The notes under the pieces were generated by a model. That model saw nothing but the letters and a program-made list of their open reading frames with translations, searched no databases and was not told where the DNA came from. From Bacillota bacterium (lineage in GTDB: Bacteria; Bacillota; Clostridia; Lachnospirales; Lachnospiraceae), in assembly GCA_023425485.1 (NCBI GenBank), contig JAFACO010000460.1, positions 1 to 23,187 of the forward strand: a DNA stretch of 23,187 nt. Reading direction: 5' to 3'. The translations under genes and the position numbers were made by a program. This document shows positions 15,373 through 23,187 of the stretch, piece after piece. Every line of letters starts with the position of its first letter. The first letter of the stretch is position 1.

Positions 15373-16896
15373 ATGCAATTTAAAGATTTAAAGGTAATAC
15401 CCGCAATACAAAAGGCATTAGCAAAAGAAAATTATGAGGTGCCAACACCGATTCAGAAGGAAGCAATTCCAATTATATTAAGTGGAAGAGATTTGCTTGG
15501 ATGTGCACAGACAGGTACAGGTAAAACAGCAGCATTTGCGATACCAACCCTACAGCTGCTATGTGAGGATAAAGGCGCGGTTGGAGCTGACCGAAAAATA
15601 AGAGCACTCATTGTTACTCCGACCAGAGAATTAGCCCTTCAAATATATGAGAGCTTTTGTACTTATGGTAAATATACAGATTTAAAATATTGTGTGATTT
15701 TTGGTGGTGTTTCTCAAAAGCCACAAGAAGAGGTATTAAAGCAGGGAGTTGATATCCTTATTGCAACGCCTGGAAGATTGAATGATTTAATTAATCAAAA
15801 ACGAGTCGATTTAAAATATATTAAAATATTCATATTAGATGAAGCGGACCGTATGCTGGATATGGGCTTTATCAATGATATAAAGAAAATTCTTGTTAAG
15901 ATACCAGCGGATAAGCAAACATTACTTTTTTCAGCAACTATGCCACCTGACATAACCAGATTGTCCGATAGTTTACTTAGAAGACCTGCAAAGGTAGAAA
16001 TAACACCGGTTTCTTCAACAGTGGATACCATCGATCAGTATCTGTATTATGTAGATAAAATTAATAAGAAGGACCTGCTCCTTCATATTCTAAAAGATAA
16101 AAGCATAGTATCCGCCTTGGTATTTACCCGTACCAAGCACGGAGCAGATCGAATTGTTCGTCAATTATCAAAGGAGAAGGTTACAGCACAAGCCATTCAT
16201 GGTGATAAATCACAGGGGGCACGCCAAACAGCACTCTCAAATTTTAAAAATAAAAGCTTACGCATATTAATAGCGACGGATATTGCTGCAAGAGGAATTG
16301 ATATAGACGAATTATCCCACGTTATTAATTATGATTTACCCAATGTTCCCGAGACCTATGTTCATCGTATTGGAAGGACAGGCCGTGCAGGACTAGGTGG
16401 AGTAGCCATATCCTTCTGTGATTTTGATGAGAAGGAATATTTAGCTGATATAGAAAGTTTAATTGGAAAACGTTTAAAAGAGGTAAAGGAGCATCCTTAT
16501 CCCTTAATGAATAATTTTCCTGCTGAAAAGAATACTCAACCAAGAAAAAGCGGTAAAAAGGTCATAGTTGAACGGGATGACTTAACTGATAAAATATTAG
16601 AAAGAGCCATGTCAGCAACTAATAAAGAATTTTCAAAAAAAAGAGATTCATCTCAGAGAAAGGATATTTCTCAAAAAAGAGATTCCTCACAGCCAAGAAA
16701 TGAAGCAAAGAAACCCGATTTAAATAAGAAACCTTATAGTTCGCAAAAGAATAGCACTTCACAAAAAACTTCTCGCCCTGCAACTTCAAAGCAGACGATG
16801 GCACCCAAAAAGAAAAAATATCGTATGACGGCAGATGGTACCTTGAAAGAGAAAAGAAGTTATTCACCCTTTGGGAGGAAGGCTAGAAGCAAATAA
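15373..16896 (+). CDS. DEAD-box ATP-dependent RNA helicase (RhlE/CshA-like)
   Basis: A 507-residue protein with all helicase motifs in order: Q motif (PTPIQKEAIP), Walker A AQTGTGKT (45-52), PTRELA, TPGR, DEAD (156-159), SAT, ARGID and HRIGRTGR (from H331). The N-terminal FKDLKVIPAIQKAL and overall pattern are closest to RhlE. From about residue 385 the protein is a basic, Ser/Lys/Gln-rich tail with repeated SQKRDSSQ-like units, probably disordered and RNA-binding. It unwinds short RNA duplexes, likely in ribosome assembly or mRNA decay. AAGGAGAATT is the RBS. Confidence 0.92.
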   Translation: MQFKDLKVIPAIQKALAKENYEVPTPIQKEAIPIILSGRDLLGCAQTGTGKTAAFAIPTLQLLCEDKGAVGADRKIRALIVTPTRELALQIYESFCTYGKYTDLKYCVIFGGVSQKPQEEVLKQGVDILIATPGRLNDLINQKRVDLKYIKIFILDEADRMLDMGFINDIKKILVKIPADKQTLLFSATMPPDITRLSDSLLRRPAKVEITPVSSTVDTIDQYLYYVDKINKKDLLLHILKDKSIVSALVFTRTKHGADRIVRQLSKEKVTAQAIHGDKSQGARQTALSNFKNKSLRILIATDIAARGIDIDELSHVINYDLPNVPETYVHRIGRTGRAGLGGVAISFCDFDEKEYLADIESLIGKRLKEVKEHPYPLMNNFPAEKNTQPRKSGKKVIVERDDLTDKILERAMSATNKEFSKKRDSSQRKDISQKRDSSQPRNEAKKPDLNKKPYSSQKNSTSQKTSRPATSKQTMAPKKKKYRMTADGTLKEKRSYSPFGRKARSK

Positions 16897-16956
16897 GATA
16901 TAATCTAGAATAAACGATGTTAAAGTATATTTGGACATTAAATTAAACCCAAAAAG

Positions 16957-17007
16957 CAAGGGATATTGCTAATGAAGATTTACATCTTACATTAGCAATA
17001 TCCCTTG
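16957..17007. terminator. Very long bidirectional terminator hairpin
   Basis: 18-bp perfect inverted repeat (16957-16974 with 16990-17007), extended inward by AAGAT/ATCTT around a TTAC loop with one bulged A, about 23 bp in all. The minus strand has a CTTTTT tail after the stem; the plus strand has a weak AT-rich tail. It separates the helicase gene from the convergent ATPase gene. Confidence 0.75.
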
Positions 17008-17156
17008 TATTTATAAAGGTAAAGTGAAGTATCAACAAAGCCAGCTTTTGTTAGCTACAAACACATCCATGATAACTTGAGAAACCCTTGCAGTGTGTTT
17101 CTTCCAGTATAATAGAAGGTAAAAGTGAAAGTTATCTATAATTATATGATTACCGG

Positions 17157-19763
17157 TTATTTTTTTACATGCATCTTAATGATTTTACTAATCTGAATAA
17201 TGATGGAAGGTATCAGTGCTAATAAATAAATCATTCCCAGCTGATTTCCTGTTAAGTCAGCTACAGAGAACATTCTTTGCAGAATTGGTACAAAGAGCAC
17301 CAAATTTAATAATACCGTACCAAATATAAATGCTAGTAAACTGTAATGATTTCTTTTAAAGCCAATGTGGAAGATGGACCTGGAACTTCTACAGTTAAAA
17401 CCGTGGAAGAGTCGTGACATAGTCAAAGTTGCAAAGGCCATTGTACTAGCTACTACTTCATTTCCACTTTGAAGTCCAATAGAATAAGCTATCATGGTAC
17501 ATACAGCGATTAATCCACCTTGGATCAACAAGATTGATAAGAATTCCTTAGTTAATATACCAATCTTAGGATTTCTTGGTTTATGGGAAAGAAGATTATC
17601 TTCCGGTGGCTCCATACCGATAGCAATGGCTGGAAGAGAGTCGGTTAACAGGTTAATAAACAGTAAATGTACTGGTAGGAATGGAACTGGAAGAGCCATA
17701 ATGGAGGTATATAATACACTTAGAATACCAGCCATGTTGCCTGATAATAGGAATTGAATTGCATTCCTAATGTTACGATATACATTTCTACCGTTAGCAA
17801 CAGCTTTAATAATAGTGGCGAAATTATCATCGGATAGTATCATTGCAGCAGCATCTTTGGATACTTCTGTACCGGTAATACCCATCGCAACACCGATATC
17901 TGCTTTCTTCAGTGCAGGAGCATCGTTGACACCATCACCAGTCATAGCAACAATATTTCCTTTTTTCTGCCATGCAGTTACAATACGAATTTTATTCTCT
18001 GGAGAAACTCTTGCATATACCGAAATACTTTCAATCTTTTTATCCAGTTCTTCATCGGACATAGCATCTAATTCTGAACCAGTGAAGGCAAGATCACCTT
18101 CTTCAAAGATACCAATCTGCTTTGCAATAGCTACAGCGGTTATTTTATGATCACCGGTAATCATTACGGTCTGAATTCCAGCGCGTTTTGCATCAGCAAC
18201 CGCAGCCTTTGATTCCTCTCTTGGAGGGTCAACCATGGAGATCAGGCCGATAAAGGTATAATCCTTTTCGTTTTCCAAGGTAAGTGTATCCTCTTCGCCG
18301 ACTTCCCTATATGCAAAGGCGAGTACACGTAATCCATTTTCAGAAAACATACGATTCTGTGTTAAGATGTTCTCTTTATCTTTCTCTGTTATATCTCTAA
18401 TTCCTGCTGAAGTACGAATTTTAATGGTTCTATCAAGTAAAACATCCAAAGCACCTTTTGTTAAAATGGTTGGAATGCCACGAAGTTCATATTTCGTACT
18501 CATTAATTTACGGTCTGAATCGAAGGGTAATTCCTCCAAACGTGGCATCATGTCACGAATTTCTTCATCGAGCACCTGAATTTTTCTAGCCATTTCTAGT
18601 AAGGCATATTCCGTGGGGTCACCGATGGCTACGCCATTATGGAAGGAGGCGTCATTTGTTAAGATTGCATCGTAGAGTAGATAGCGATGTAACTGATTTT
18701 TTAAATCTATTTCATCAAAATCGATTGTATTCTCATCAATATAAACCTGTTGAACGGTCATCTTATTCTGTGTTAAAGTTCCTGTCTTATCAGAGCAAAT
18801 AACAGATACGGAACCTAAGCTTTCCACTGCCTTTAATTCCTTGATAATGGCTTGTTCCTTTGCCATCTTCTGCGTTCCAATGGCTTGAACAATGGTAACA
18901 ATGGAACCAAGGGCTTCTGGTATTGCGGCAACTGCTAAGGCAACTGCGAACATTAACGAATCAAGAATAGGCATGTCACGAAGCATACTTAGTACAAATA
19001 CAAAAGCACAAATAACCATTATAATTAAGGCTAGTTTTTTACTGAAGTTATCAAGACTGATTTGCAAAGGAGTCTTTTTTTCTTTGGTGTCATTCATTAA
19101 TCCAGCAATTTTACCAATTTCAGTGCTCATGCCTATTTCTGTTACAAGAACAGTGGCACGTCCATATGTAACAAGACTGCCGGAGAACACCATATTAATA
19201 CGGTCGCCCAACCCTACTTCTTCTGTTATGGTTTCCTCACTTTTATCAACGTTGGTGGATTCTCCAGTGAGGGAACTCTCGTTTACTTGTAAGGAATAAT
19301 TACGAAGAATTCTTCCGTCAGCAGCTACTAAATCTCCGGCTTCAAGTAAAAGAATATCACCTGGAACAACGTCTCTGGATAAAATCTAGACCTTTTTACC
19401 ATCTCTCAATACCTTGGCATTTGGTGAGGAAAGGAGTTTTAAGCTTTCCAGTGACTTCTCTGCCTTTACATGTTGAACGGTTCCCAGTACAGCGTTTAAT
19501 ATAATAACCGATACAATTACGATAGTACTCTCAATGTGGGAAGAAAACATAGAGATGGCAGCAGCTATAATTAAGATAATAACCAGCATATCTTTAAATT
19601 GCTCTAAAAACACCTGAAGCGCACTTTTCTTTGCTGCTTCCAGCAACATATTTTCGCCTTTTTCTTTTTGAATCTCGTTTGCCTGTTCGGTTGTTAAACC
19701 ATCCATGGTAAATTTCTGCTCCTGCAAAATCTCCGTCGCTGTCATTCTATACCATTGTTTCAT
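17157..19763 (-). pseudogene. P2-type Ca2+/Mn2+ ATPase interrupted by one in-frame amber codon
   Basis: One reading frame of 868 codons, full family length, broken only by a TAG at codon 126 (19388-19386). Before it lie the N-terminal cytoplasmic segment, TM1 and TM2. After it the frame runs on with VVPGDILLLEAGD, the actuator loop TGES (166-169), the phosphorylation motif DKTGT (Asp325), TGDGVNDAP and about eight more membrane helices. TM4 has IPEAL and TM6 has NLLTDSLPA, the ion-binding residues of Ca2+ pumps; TM5 has SGNMAG, lacking the SERCA site I Glu, as in one-ion PMR1/LMCA1-type pumps. The codon was probably Glu or Gln. An internal start at 19211 would lack TM1-2 and TGES and could not pump. 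RBS AGGAGGAAACGA is intact. It could be recent decay, a sequencing error or readthrough. Confidence 0.8.
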
Positions 19764-19834
19764 TCGTTTCCTCCTAGTTAAATTTGTAGTTGTTCCTTAT
19801 GTTTTAATATTTGCAAACTTTATAATAAATAATC

Positions 19835-20012
19835 GTAACTATTCAGAACCAAGCTCGAAAACCAATGGTTTCCTCGCTGTTTGGCTCTCGCAAAACATGA
19901 ATACATGACAAGTGAAACGAATTATCGTTTCACCTTGTATTAAAAATTATCCTTAGAAAGCAAGCTTTCACGGCTAATTTATTAAATATTCTGGTTGGTT
20001 CTGAACAGTTAC
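19835..20012. repeat. MITE-like element with 18-bp terminal inverted repeats
   Basis: Arms 19835-19852 and 19995-20012 match as inverted repeats at 17 of 18 positions (GTAACTRTTCAGAACCAA). Inside are a strong hairpin (19908-19920 with 19925-19938, one bulge) and a small one (GAAAGC/GCTTTC near 19956). It has no coding capacity. It lies in the ATPase leader between the attenuator and the start codon. A clear target duplication is not seen, although ATAATC occurs on both sides close to the ends. Confidence 0.5.
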
Positions 20013-20087
20013 ATATAATCAGTATAAGGAAGTGTTATGTGTTTAAATATTTTTGAATCAATTAACAAAATAATCTTCCAAGCATAT

Positions 20088-20146
20088 AAAAAAGACTTTT
20101 CAAATGTCCATTTCACTTATTATGAAATAGAACACTGAAAAGTCTT
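20088..20146 (-). terminator. Leader terminator (attenuator) ahead of the ATPase gene
   Basis: On the minus strand an 11-bp stem (20146-20136 with 20102-20092) ends in a T-run (20093-20088); the loop holds a second hairpin ATTTCA/TGAAAT. It lies between a strong promoter and the ATPase gene, about 325 nt before the start codon, so its likely role is premature termination. Confidence 0.7.
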
Positions 20147-20149
20147 GTA

Positions 20150-20230
20150 ACCAAATTTATGGCATGCACCTCCAGGCTACTTTGCCGCGACTGTTGAATG
20201 ATGCATTTAAACTACTCCCTTATACAGGTT
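20150..20230 (-). promoter_or_regulatory. Riboswitch-like or uORF-containing leader segment of the ATPase gene
   Basis: The transcript here contains GGGAGUAG (20219-20212), which resembles the conserved box of yybP-ykoY manganese riboswitches that control P2-type ATPases in other Firmicutes. It then has GCGGCAAAG and GGAGGUGC, with AUGCAUC able to pair with GGUGCAU. I could not build the expected closing helix P1. Alternatively GGGAG acts as RBS for a 9-codon ORF, MHHSTVAAK (20206-20177), a possible attenuator leader peptide. Either way it lies between promoter and terminator and is probably the sensor. Confidence 0.45.
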
Positions 20231-20258
20231 TATTAGCTCATATTTAATTTGCCTGTTT

Positions 20259-20287
20259 ATTGTAATGGATTAATCTCAAGCTGTCAA
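20259..20287 (-). promoter_or_regulatory. Near-consensus promoter of the ATPase leader
   Basis: On the minus strand TTGACA (20287-20282), a 17-nt spacer and TACAAT (20264-20259). Transcription would start near 20253, giving a leader of about 490 nt before the ATPase start codon at 19763. Confidence 0.75.
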
Positions 20288-20340
20288 CCTAAAAAATGAA
20301 TTTGTATTCCGGACTCACAGAATAAGCTCTGTAATTAAGA

Positions 20341-21645
20341 TTATGGTAATTTATCAGGTAATAATTTGATTAACTCAAATTGTGAATTTAATATAGTCCA
20401 CATTGGCTGATAATATACCATTATGTTCCACATGCCTGACCCCAGTAGCGAGTAATCATTTATTAAATTACATAAAGCACGTATGCCTCTAGCATCTAGA
20501 AACCAAACAATATGGTTAATTTGGTAGTCTGGATAGGAGAATATATAATTAAAATATGGAGATTGAGATACTTCATCAAATTGTATAGTTGAATCAGTAT
20601 CACGTGCTAAAATAACAGCTGAGTCTAATGTAAGTGAATAAGCACGGGAGGTACCTTGAACAAATGGCAGCTCCCAGTCATAACCAATCAGTGGCGTACC
20701 TAAAAGGATTTTATCAGAAGGAACTATTGATATTACATAATCCACAAAAGTTTTTAATAAATAAATAGAACTTACTGGCGCTGGTGGTTCCGTATTTGTT
20801 CCCCAAACGTATTGTAAAAATATAATACCATTTACGAATGGGTTGATAAGAGAGTAATCAATTTGTTCAAAGGATATTGTATCATCAATTTGCTTTACAT
20901 TTGGGTTTATTGTTACAAAAAAACGATAACCCTCTTTATTAAGAGTAGAAGAAATATCGCTTAGTAAAGAAACATATAGATTTTGATTTGTTTCATTAAT
21001 ACCGCTTAGCAATATATTGACCCCATCATATTCGCTTGATTTTAAAATGCTGAGGATATTATTAACTAGATTGTCTTGATAATTTTTGTTTAGTAAAACT
21101 TTGTATATTAACTCTATATTAGGCTCGCCTTTCGGAGAAACAGAGGAAATCATTAAAAGCGGTGAAGTACCGTAATACTTGGATAATTGTATTATTTCAG
21201 AATCATCGTTATATGAAATAACATTACCTTCATCCGTTAATTGATAATTAAATATTGATAGGTATGTAAGATAAGGTAAGGTTTTTAACAGGGTTTCTCT
21301 TCTAATGTAAGGGTAGGCATACCCATTAGTAATCATTTGCCTATTGGTTTCATAACTAATAACTAAAGTTTCACCGGGATAAATATATTCTCTAGTGGAT
21401 AAAAATGAATTATTCCTTAATAATTGTATAACAGAAGTATCAAATAATTCAGCAATACCGCCTAACGTATCACCTTCTTGAACAGTATAGGTTTGAGTTG
21501 GATATACAATTACAATAGCCTGACCAGGAACTAAATTATTGGGATTAACAAGTCCGTTATCTTGGATTATTCTATCCATTGTAACTCCAAAAGCCTTGGA
21601 AATGCTCATAATCGTATCGCCTGGTTTCACAACATATATTTCCAT
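20341..21645 (-). CDS. LysM-LysM-GH18 protein, probable spore-associated pseudo-hydrolase
   Basis: A 434-residue protein with two N-terminal LysM peptidoglycan-binding repeats (residues ~2-47, VVKPGDTIMSIS; ~52-96, YTVQEGDTLGGIA), followed by a GH18 TIM barrel. This is the architecture of the spore cortex hydrolases SleL/YaaH. It has no signal peptide, as is usual for spore-coat members made in the mother cell. The GH18 active-site motif DGxNxDxE reads DGVNILLS here: position 212 is Leu instead of Asp and 214 is Ser instead of the catalytic Glu. The enzyme is therefore probably inactive and may act as a cortex- or coat-binding protein. GAGG lies just before the ATG. A CATATAAT element (21712-21705) resembles a sigma-E -10. 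Confidence 0.85.
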   Translation of the reverse strand: MEIYVVKPGDTIMSISKAFGVTMDRIIQDNGLVNPNNLVPGQAIVIVYPTQTYTVQEGDTLGGIAELFDTSVIQLLRNNSFLSTREYIYPGETLVISYETNRQMITNGYAYPYIRRETLLKTLPYLTYLSIFNYQLTDEGNVISYNDDSEIIQLSKYYGTSPLLMISSVSPKGEPNIELIYKVLLNKNYQDNLVNNILSILKSSEYDGVNILLSGINETNQNLYVSLLSDISSTLNKEGYRFFVTINPNVKQIDDTISFEQIDYSLINPFVNGIIFLQYVWGTNTEPPAPVSSIYLLKTFVDYVISIVPSDKILLGTPLIGYDWELPFVQGTSRAYSLTLDSAVILARDTDSTIQFDEVSQSPYFNYIFSYPDYQINHIVWFLDARGIRALCNLINDYSLLGSGMWNIMVYYQPMWTILNSQFELIKLLPDKLP

Positions 21646-21858
21646 AAAACCTCGAGAGAACTGTTTATATTAATTTTATGTAAGTTTTAAACAAAAATAA
21701 CTTAATTATATGTTTTTAACTAGGATTTAGCATTGAATAGTTAATGAGCAGTGGAAAGGAAAATCGCGAATACTTATTAAAATCTTTTTATACACAGACA
21801 AAACTAATGCATTAAGCCAAATAAATTCTGCCTGTGTTAAGCCAAGTGATATTTTATA

Positions 21859-21875
21859 GCTTTGTTGTAAACTGA
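21859..21875. repeat. Left copy of a 17-bp direct repeat
   Basis: GCTTTGTTGTAAACTGA; matches 22971-22987 at 16 of 17 positions, in the same orientation. The two copies bracket the effector-like gene. The rest of 21646-22052 holds no credible gene; a 23-codon ORF at 21743 has no RBS. Confidence 0.6.
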
Positions 21876-22000
21876 CCCAATAGCATATAAAGGTTGTTCG
21901 GATGTATTATTCAGAGGTGAGAATATACCAAAAAGAAGCAATGAAGTTGACAAATAAAATATGATATTCCATACACTTGCTCTGTGATTTACCTTTTATA

Positions 22001-22029
22001 TTGCTGAAAAATGCCATGTAGTGTATAAT
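22001..22029 (+). promoter_or_regulatory. Candidate promoter of the deoxyribosyltransferase-like gene
   Basis: TTGCTG (22001-22006), a 17-nt spacer and a perfect TATAAT (22024-22029), followed within 30 nt by the start codon. Confidence 0.55.
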
Positions 22030-22052
22030 AATGGAAAAAATAAGGGGAGAGT

Positions 22053-22937
22053 ATGTTTGTGAAAAAAGAGTCAGATGATAAGAAAAAATGTTTTGTAATA
22101 ACACCGATAGGCAACGCTGAAGATCCAATACGAAGGCATATTGACGGTATAATAAATGCTGCTATAAAACCTGTATTAGAAGATAGTTATAGTATAAATG
22201 TGGCACATGAAATGAATTATATTGGTTCCATAAATAAACAAATAATAGAAGAGATATTTTATAGTGACCTTGTTATAGCCAATCTTACTAATAGGAATCC
22301 AAATGTTATGTACGAATTAGCATTACGACATTGTTTAGGTAAACCTGTTATTCAAATAATGGAAAAGGGTACAATATTGCCTTTTGATATAGGTACAGAG
22401 AGAACAATAGAATATCAAAATGATTCTCAAGGAGTATTAGAGCTACGTGAAGAAATAAATAAGTATATAAAAAACATAAATTTTGATGATAATAGACAAG
22501 GTCCAATTTATGATGTGTTGAAAAGTATTAAATATGAGGATAATATATTTAAAGAGATTGATAATCAGGCAATTGTAAATCTGGATACAGATGTGCTTAA
22601 ATATCTATTAAATAGGATTGATACCATTGATAGTAAAATGAATCGGAGTTTACTAATGGAGAAAAAAACTATTGATACATCCAGTTTAAAGTTTTTTATA
22701 AAGGATGCATATAAATACAAAGATATAAACATTAATAGAAACATTGTTACAAGGATATTCGATCTTAATGATAATTATATTGAACCAGTAACAGGTGCAG
22801 TTTCTTTTCCTGATAATAATCTGGAAATAAAAATTAGACATATAAATTTTGATAAAGATAAATATATCAATTTAGTAACTAACATATTAAAGGAACATGA
22901 GATAGAGGTATTATCTATTTTGGAAGAGATGGTATAG
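22053..22937 (+). CDS. Nucleoside deoxyribosyltransferase/TIR-like domain protein, possible defence effector
   Basis: A 294-residue soluble protein. Residues ~12-125 form a Rossmann-like domain: KCFVITPIG (12-20), IRRHIDGII, SDLVIANLTNRNPNVMYELALRH with E88 in the position of the catalytic Glu, and GKPVIQIMEKG. This is the pattern of the nucleoside 2-deoxyribosyltransferase-like group, related in fold to TIR NADases, whose members often occur as nucleotide- or NAD-attacking effectors in bacterial immunity. The C-terminal ~165 residues match no domain I know and are Asn/Ile/Asp/Lys-rich. The ATG at 22053 is only 3 nt from AGGGGAG; a GTG at 22059 has better spacing (9 nt) and may be the true start. 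The gene stands alone between direct repeats. Enzyme activity is not proven. Confidence 0.7.
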   Translation: MFVKKESDDKKKCFVITPIGNAEDPIRRHIDGIINAAIKPVLEDSYSINVAHEMNYIGSINKQIIEEIFYSDLVIANLTNRNPNVMYELALRHCLGKPVIQIMEKGTILPFDIGTERTIEYQNDSQGVLELREEINKYIKNINFDDNRQGPIYDVLKSIKYEDNIFKEIDNQAIVNLDTDVLKYLLNRIDTIDSKMNRSLLMEKKTIDTSSLKFFIKDAYKYKDININRNIVTRIFDLNDNYIEPVTGAVSFPDNNLEIKIRHINFDKDKYINLVTNILKEHEIEVLSILEEMV

Positions 22938-22970
22938 TTTTAGAATTATATACGGGTTATTGATTGTTTT

Positions 22971-22987
22971 GCTTTGCTGTAAACTGA
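22971..22987. repeat. Right copy of a 17-bp direct repeat
   Basis: GCTTTGCTGTAAACTGA, one mismatch to the left copy at 21859-21875. It begins 33 nt after the stop codon of the effector-like gene. No other feature was seen in 22938-23100. Confidence 0.6.
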
Positions 22988-23103
22988 ACATGAGAATAAT
23001 GGACTTCCAACGGACACAGATTTCAAATTTTAAGTATTCCGTTATGAGATGCTAATTTTTATCTTAAATATACTATTTGAATATGTTCTATTGACATGGT
23101 AAA

Positions 23104-23140
23104 AAAGCCTTACAATCGCTTGATTGTAGGGCTTTTCTTT
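23104..23140. terminator. Bidirectional terminator beside tRNA-Trp
   Basis: Stem of 14 bp with one mismatch (23104-23117 with 23122-23135) and GCTT loop. Six Ts follow on the minus strand, right after the tRNA 3' end, and TTTTCTTT follows on the plus strand. Confidence 0.7.
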
Positions 23141-23142
23141 AA

Positions 23143-23187
23143 CAGGGGCAGTAGGATTTGAACCCACGACCTGCGGTTTTGGAGACC
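23143..23187 (-). tRNA. tRNA-Trp (anticodon CCA), 3' part, cut by window edge
   Basis: Read on the minus strand from the window end: the end of the anticodon stem GGT, loop CTCCAAA with anticodon CCA (complement of 23180-23182), stem ACCGC, variable loop AGGTC, T arm GTGGG-TTCGAAT-CCTAC, acceptor strand TGCCCCT and discriminator G. All pairings fit a tRNA, and G73 is right for bacterial tRNA-Trp. The CCA end is not encoded. The 5' half lies outside the window. Confidence 0.9.

Noticed and set aside
17494..18150. Plus-strand ORFs within the ATPase gene
   Set aside because: They are shadows of the minus-strand ATPase, which carries the complete P-type motifs.
19386..19388. TAG as pyrrolysine codon in the ATPase
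   Set aside because: The position is not a known pyrrolysine site and lies in a variable part of the actuator domain; nothing in the window supports recoding.
21719..21730. Possible attachment-site copy of the tRNA-Trp 3' end
   Set aside because: Only about 8 bases (TAGGATTT) match, which is expected by chance in AT-rich DNA.
21907..22128. 73-codon minus-strand ORF across the start of the effector-like gene
   Set aside because: It has no RBS, overlaps the promoter and start of a well-supported gene, and has no recognisable features.

Overview
The window is AT-rich, has Gram-positive style ribosome-binding sites (AGGAGG or AAGGAGA), lipoproteins with clostridial-type lipoboxes, a LysM/GH18 spore-hydrolase-like protein and a split LacL/LacM beta-galactosidase. 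Together these point to an anaerobic, spore-forming Firmicute of the Clostridia, most likely a Lachnospiraceae relative. This is an inference from gene content; no database search was possible.

Left part (1-7230): the 3' end of an AraC-type regulator, a strong terminator, then a five-gene sugar operon: lipoprotein solute-binding protein, two ABC permeases, and a heterodimeric GH2 beta-galactosidase (lacL, lacM, overlapping by 17 nt). The likely job is uptake of a beta-galactoside oligosaccharide and its intracellular hydrolysis. The ATP-binding subunit is not here, as is usual where a shared MsmX-type ATPase is used. An intercistronic stem-loop between the binding-protein gene and the first permease gene may keep binding protein in excess.

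Middle part (7230-17010): an EamA exporter behind a good sigma-A promoter and a structured leader; a CxxCxxCC protein read toward it; a lipoprotein with a Thr/Pro-rich linker; a B-box/TM2 membrane protein; two 50-residue genes, each with a strong RBS; uppP (cell-wall lipid carrier recycling); an RsuA-type pseudouridine synthase; a radical SAM/SPASM protein; a YehS-like DUF1456 protein; and a DEAD-box RNA helicase with a basic tail, closed by a very long terminator hairpin.

Right part (17010-23187): on the minus strand, a P2-type Ca2+/Mn2+ ATPase gene broken by one in-frame amber codon. Its leader is about 490 nt and holds a near-consensus promoter, a riboswitch- or uORF-like segment, a terminator hairpin and a MITE-like inverted-repeat element. 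Next is a LysM-GH18 protein whose catalytic Asp and Glu are replaced. Then comes a single-gene island encoding a nucleoside-deoxyribosyltransferase/TIR-like protein (possible defence effector), flanked by 17-bp direct repeats and next to a partial tRNA-Trp gene at the window edge.

The most notable items are the amber-interrupted ATPase with its elaborate leader, the GH18 pseudoenzyme, the effector-like gene between direct repeats, and the pair of small genes.
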